From contig DJQL01000004.1 of NCBI GenBank assembly GCA_002437565.1, forward strand, positions 4,984 through 14,283: a stretch of 9,300 nucleotides of DNA, read 5' to 3'. Within the stretch, counting starts at the first letter, position 1. Each line of letters starts with the position of its first letter. This DNA is from Prevotella sp. UBA6387 (GTDB lineage Bacteria; Bacteroidota; Bacteroidia; Bacteroidales; Bacteroidaceae). This document shows positions 7,011-9,300 of the stretch, piece by piece. Made by a program: the position numbers and the translations under genes. The notes under the pieces are model-generated. The model had not been told where the DNA came from and did not search any database. It saw nothing but the letters and a program-made list of their open reading frames with translations.

Positions 7011-7961
7011 TCAGATGGTTTCTTCTATCTGGTAATCGTTGCGCTGTGGGTTCTGCCTGCTCACTAAGTCGCCAAGGAATCCCGCCACGAAGAATTGTGA
7101 GCCGAGGATGAGCGCGGTCAGGGCTATGTAGAACGAGGCGTGGTCGGCAAGCAGGTCGCCGTAGACACCATGGCATAGGGCGATGGCCTTCTCCACTATG
7201 AGCCAGACGAGCGAGATGAAGCCAATGAAGAATATCACTGAGCCAATGAAGCCGAACACGTGCATCGGCTTCTTGCCAAAGCCGCTGAGGAACCACAGCG
7301 TGAGCAAGTCGAGGTAGCCGTTGAAGAAACGGTTGATGCCAAACTTGGATTGTCCGTATTTCCGCGCTTGGTGATGCACCACCTTCTCGCCGATGCGGTC
7401 GAAGCCAGCGTTCTTGGCAAGGTAGGGTATGTAGCGATGCATCTCGCCGTAGACCTCGATGTTTTTCACCACATCCTTGCGGTAAGCCTTGAGGCCGCAG
7501 TTGAAGTCGTGAAGGTTGTGTACGCCGCTTATCCATCGCGCCGTGGCGTTGAAGAGCTTTGTGGGGATGGTCTTAGTGAGCGGGTCGTAGCGTTTCTTCT
7601 TATAGCCCGACACGAGGTCGTACCCGTCCTCGGTTATCATCTTGTAGAGCCCCGGAATCTCGTCGGGCGAGTCTTGCAGGTCCGCGTCCATGGTGATTAC
7701 CACGTCGCCACAGGCTTTCTTGAACCCGCAATAGAGGGCGGGGCTCTTGCCGTAGTTGCGGCGGAACTTTATGGCGTGTACGTTTGGGTCCTTGGCCGAA
7801 AGCTCTTTTATGACCTGCCACGAGTTGTCGGTGGAGCCATCGTTGACGAATATAATCTCATAAGTGAAATTGTTGGCTTGCATCACGCGCTGGATCCACG
7901 CGTGAAGCTCTGGCAACGACTCTGCCTCGTTGAAAAGGGGTATGACTACGGATATGTTCAT
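7011..7961 (-). CDS. Family 2 glycosyltransferase, polyprenol-phosphate sugar type (DPMS/GtrB-like)
   Basis: Membrane-bound GT-A glycosyltransferase of 316 residues, expected to transfer a sugar from a nucleotide donor to a polyprenyl phosphate on the cytoplasmic face. The fold begins MNISVVIPLFNEAESL. The donor-site NDGSTDNS lies at 40-47 and the metal-binding DAD at 92-94 within MDADLQDSPDEIP. FNCGLKAYRKDV (153-164), HRYIPYLA (175-182) and the acceptor-loop RKYGQSKFG (200-208) match the bacterial dolichol-phosphate-mannose-synthase-like subfamily. Two C-terminal membrane helices lie at about 234-256 and 274-297. It starts 15 nt after the DUF4199 gene and is followed after 3 nt by the lipoprotein gene. 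The sugar cannot be told from sequence. The product could feed lipid A, O-antigen or protein glycosylation. Confidence 0.95.
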   Translation of the reverse strand: MNISVVIPLFNEAESLPELHAWIQRVMQANNFTYEIIFVNDGSTDNSWQVIKELSAKDPNVHAIKFRRNYGKSPALYCGFKKACGDVVITMDADLQDSPDEIPGLYKMITEDGYDLVSGYKKKRYDPLTKTIPTKLFNATARWISGVHNLHDFNCGLKAYRKDVVKNIEVYGEMHRYIPYLAKNAGFDRIGEKVVHHQARKYGQSKFGINRFFNGYLDLLTLWFLSGFGKKPMHVFGFIGSVIFFIGFISLVWLIVEKAIALCHGVYGDLLADHASFYIALTALILGSQFFVAGFLGDLVSRQNPQRNDYQIEETI

Positions 7962-7976
7962 TTTTCTTGTTGTTTC

Positions 7977-8513
7977 TTAATGGTTTATGCTTCCTCTTGC
8001 CCTGCTCCTCCTTGTGGCCAAGGCTATGGGAAAGCTCATGAAAAAGCCCATGAAGATGTTTTGCATCATGAAAATGAAGGCTATCTCCACTGGCGACAAC
8101 TCTCCTATCATGGTGATGGATTGCCTCAGTCCCTCGACCGACACGCCTTGGGCTTGATAAAACGGCTCAAGCGCCTTGACGGTGGAGACGAGCGTTGAGA
8201 TAAGCGCGCCGTTGTCCAAGAAGCGGAAGTAGACGTACTGCGCCACCGCGAAGAGCATGGAGGCATAAAAGAACGTGAAGACGGAAAAAGCCAATGCCCT
8301 GCGAAAGGAAATGACGCCTTGAAGCGCATAGTCGCGAAACTTTACGAGCAACCATCCCACGAAGAATGGTGTCGCCATGGCGAGCAAGCTGCCCCATGAA
8401 GACGCTGGGTTGTGGACTATGATCGCGAACGACGCTATCCATAACAGGAAGAGCAGGAAACCGTCTTGGCGGGCAAAAGCCTTTAGCTGTATTAGAGAGA
8501 TGACGTTTATCAT
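7977..8513 (-). CDS. DUF4199-family inner-membrane protein
   Basis: Multi-pass membrane protein of 178 residues of unknown function, resembling DUF4199 proteins, which are restricted to Bacteroidota. Four hydrophobic segments are visible at about 18-34 (FLLFLLWIASFAIIV), 41-58, 72-95 (LAFSVFTFFYASMLFAVAQYV) and 142-166, with a soluble stretch of about 45 residues between the third and fourth. The basic tail RRSRARGS suggests a cytoplasmic C-terminus. It is the first gene of the minus-strand operon, 15 nt before the glycosyltransferase. DUF4199 proteins are commonly encoded next to this glycosyltransferase type, as I recall for Bacteroides. The ATG at 8513 is only about 10 nt from a TACCTTTG promoter element, so the leader must be very short; no later ATG gives a complete protein. 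Confidence 0.88.
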   Translation of the reverse strand: MINVISLIQLKAFARQDGFLLFLLWIASFAIIVHNPASSWGSLLAMATPFFVGWLLVKFRDYALQGVISFRRALAFSVFTFFYASMLFAVAQYVYFRFLDNGALISTLVSTVKALEPFYQAQGVSVEGLRQSITMIGELSPVEIAFIFMMQNIFMGFFMSFPIALATRRSRARGSINH

Positions 8514-8523
8514 ATTGCGAGTG

Positions 8524-8531
8524 CAAAGGTA
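8524..8531 (-). promoter_or_regulatory. -7 element of the DUF4199-to-crp operon
   Basis: The minus strand reads TACCTTTG followed by C, an exact TAnnTTTG match, ending 10 nt before the DUF4199 ATG. The expected -33 region 19-21 nt upstream lacks TTTG, so the promoter is partial by consensus. It is well placed and mirrors the plus-strand promoter at 8629. Confidence 0.5.
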
Positions 8532-8604
8532 CGCATTTTTTAGAGGTAGATAGAGTGGGGGAGTAGGAAAAATATGTTAAATCTTGCTTTTTCAACGTGA
8601 TATT

Positions 8605-8636
8605 TTTCCTTTATTCCGTAATTTGTCTTACCTTTG
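8605..8636 (+). promoter_or_regulatory. Promoter of the SRP RNA / tRNA-Thr unit
   Basis: TACCTTTG at 8629-8636 is an exact -7 consensus. TTTC at 8605-8608 sits 20 nt upstream and matches TTTG at three of four bases. A start near 8642 would leave about 30 nt before the SRP RNA. The stretch from 8514 to 8670 holds these divergent promoters and no gene. Confidence 0.55.
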
Positions 8637-8670
8637 CATCCGCATTTGAGAAAACCCCTCAATATGACAC

Positions 8671-8766
8671 GGGCAAGTCTCTTACGGCCAGCTCCCTCGG
8701 AATCCCCCAGGACGGGAACGTAGCAAGGGTACTTGGTTGTAGCGGCGCGATAAGAATCGCTTGCCC
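8671..8766 (+). ncRNA. ffs: Signal recognition particle RNA, small bacterial (4.5S) type
   Basis: RNA scaffold that binds Ffh (SRP54) for cotranslational membrane targeting. The ends pair perfectly as GGGCAAG (8671-8677) with CTTGCCC (8760-8766), and TCTTA (8680-8684) pairs with TAAGA (8751-8755). Further in, GCC and GCT segments pair with AGC and GGC near 8740. The apex carries the conserved Ffh-binding loop: AGGAC, then a GGAA tetraloop closed by CG and GC pairs, then GTAGCAA, flanked by CCC and GGG. This corresponds to the E. coli AGGTC-GGAA-GAAGCA element. At about 96 nt it is the compact hairpin form without an Alu domain. No terminator separates it from the tRNA 4 nt downstream, so its 3' end must be made by processing. 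Confidence 0.9.
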
Positions 8767-8770
8767 ACCC

Positions 8771-8844
8771 GCCTCTTTAGCTCAGTTGGCCAGAGCACGT
8801 GATTTGTAATCTCGGGGTCGTTGGTTCGAATCCGACAAGAGGCT
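8771..8844 (+). tRNA. tRNA-Thr (anticodon TGT)
   Basis: A 74-nt cloverleaf. The acceptor stem is GCCTCTT (8771-8777) with AAGAGGC (8837-8843). The D arm is GCTC/GAGC, the anticodon loop TTTGTAA with TGT at 8805-8807, and the T arm GTTGG-TTCGAAT-CCGAC. The TGT anticodon reads ACA and related Thr codons. The discriminator would be T8844; the next three bases are CAC, so CCA is not encoded in the canonical position, although CCA occurs 2 nt later. The anticodon stem CGTGA/TCTCG has one T-T mismatch (8800/8812). Confidence 0.93.
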
Positions 8845-8849
8845 CACCA

Positions 8850-8889
8850 AAAACCGGCGCATCTCTTCGTGAGGTGCGCCGGTTTTTTT
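8850..8889 (+). terminator. Rho-independent terminator, probably bidirectional
   Basis: ACCGGCGCATCTC (8853-8865) pairs with GAGGTGCGCCGGT (8871-8883) over 13 bp with a single G-U, around loop TTCGT, followed by a run of seven T (8883-8889). An A run before the stem (8849-8853) supplies a shorter T tract on the minus strand, so it could also stop the converging nuclease remnant. Confidence 0.92.
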
Positions 8890-8900
8890 ACTTCCTGTTT

Positions 8901-9300
8901 TTATTTTATTTGCCATCCATCTATCGTTCCAGTCTTCGATGAGAAATTGCAACCTATCTGATGGATGGTTCTATTGTCAGCCGCATATTCCCTCGCATAT
9001 CCCATTCTTTCGATTTGGTCGAGAGCGTCAAGTGCCGAGCCATCACGCTTGAACTCGAAGATATAGACATGCTTCGGAGTCTCCACGATGCAATCCACCC
9101 TGCCTTCGCTCTGTTCCTTCTCGATGTAAACCGTAAAACAGCTAATCATTCTCAAGATAAGGTAGAAGGTGTATTGGAAATAACGTTCCTTCTCTCGTCC
9201 ATCATCCTTGCGACGTTGGCTCTTTGGGCTTCAAATAGTTAGCAGCCACCAAGGTAAGGAAGCCATTCTTCACCTCATCGTTTGGAAAATCCAAGAGATA
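8901..9300 (-). pseudogene. PD-(D/E)XK nuclease-domain protein (AAA-ATPase-like/DUF1703 type), frameshifted with internal deletion, partial
   Basis: Two minus-strand pieces belong to one family. The first enters from the right edge and reads YLLDFPNDEVKNGFLTLVAA and then NYLKPKE, ending at a TGA at 9204-9202. The second is open from 9230 to 8901 in another frame. It reads RRKDDGREKERYFQYTFYLI, then LRMISCFTVYIEKEQSEGRV. It carries the nuclease core residues GRVD and FEFK (the D and E-x-K of PD-(D/E)XK) and ends in the usual IGCNFSS-type tail. In intact relatives as I recall them, about 50 residues separate the LDFPN block from the RRK block; here they nearly touch and the frame changes. I infer an internal deletion of that stretch near 9205-9225 that broke the frame. 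These proteins pair an AAA-like domain with a C-terminal nuclease-like domain and are often multicopy in Bacteroidales. No intact start exists for the second piece (only a TTG at 9155). Confidence 0.78.

Noticed and set aside
6252..7067. 271-codon plus-strand open frame
   Set aside because: Lies opposite the DUF6452 and DUF6048 genes, which have clean signal peptides and family matches; low-complexity translation.
7260..8198. 312-codon plus-strand open frame
   Set aside because: Antisense to the glycosyltransferase and DUF4199 genes; the translation has no domain and is a codon-bias shadow of well-supported genes.
8597..8809. 70-codon plus-strand open frame
   Set aside because: Runs through the SRP RNA and tRNA-Thr; the RNA structures explain the sequence.
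8961..9242. 93-codon plus-strand open frame
   Set aside because: Antisense to the nuclease-domain remnant; no protein signature.
1..9300. Insertion sequences, CRISPR arrays, phage or defence islands
   Set aside because: No transposase, integrase, spaced repeat array or defence protein is visible. The nuclease-domain remnant belongs to a widespread family with no shown defence role here.

Overview
The window looks like a chromosomal segment of a Bacteroidales bacterium, probably Prevotellaceae or a relative. The grounds are a SusC/RagA porin with an attached FecR/ECF-sigma pair, Bacteroidota-restricted families (DUF4199, DUF6452, DUF6048), promoters of the TAnnTTTG type, and mostly weak or absent Shine-Dalgarno sequences. 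Genus-level placement is inference only. No mobile element, CRISPR array or rRNA is visible.

Left third (1-3356, minus strand): a trans-envelope signalling locus read right to left. It encodes an ECF sigma factor, a FecR-type membrane anti-sigma factor and a SusC-family TonB-dependent outer-membrane transporter. The transporter carries an N-terminal STN signalling domain and runs off the left edge. Substrate binding at the outer membrane is expected to pass through STN to FecR and free the sigma factor. The substrate cannot be read from the sequence.

Middle: a TetR/AcrR regulator (3540-4130, plus strand) is divergent from the sigma gene. It has a near-consensus Bacteroidota promoter followed by symmetric sequences that could be its own operator. 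It converges, with a 2-base gap, on a six-gene minus-strand cluster (8513 down to 4133). In transcription order this is a DUF4199 membrane protein, a polyprenol-type family 2 glycosyltransferase, a DUF6452 lipoprotein, a DUF6048 exported protein, the FMN transferase ApbE and a Crp/Fnr-type regulator. Spacings are 15 nt, 3 nt, a 53-nt overlap, 25 nt and a 4-nt ATGA overlap, so it is very likely one operon. Four or five of the six products act at or beyond the inner membrane, and the last gene is a transcription factor.

Right end: divergent TACCTTTG promoters separate this operon from a plus-strand RNA unit made of the small bacterial SRP RNA (ffs), tRNA-Thr(UGU) only 4 nt later, and a strong hairpin terminator. 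Converging on the terminator is the remnant of a PD-(D/E)XK nuclease-domain protein of the AAA-ATPase-like family. Its two halves lie in different frames and about 50 residues of the usual middle appear to be missing, so it is called a pseudogene. It continues past the right edge.

The points most worth checking are the ffs-tRNA-Thr dicistron, the uncharacterised envelope operon ending in coupled apbE and crp, the deleted nuclease gene, and the candidate regulatory sites around the TetR and sigma/FecR genes.
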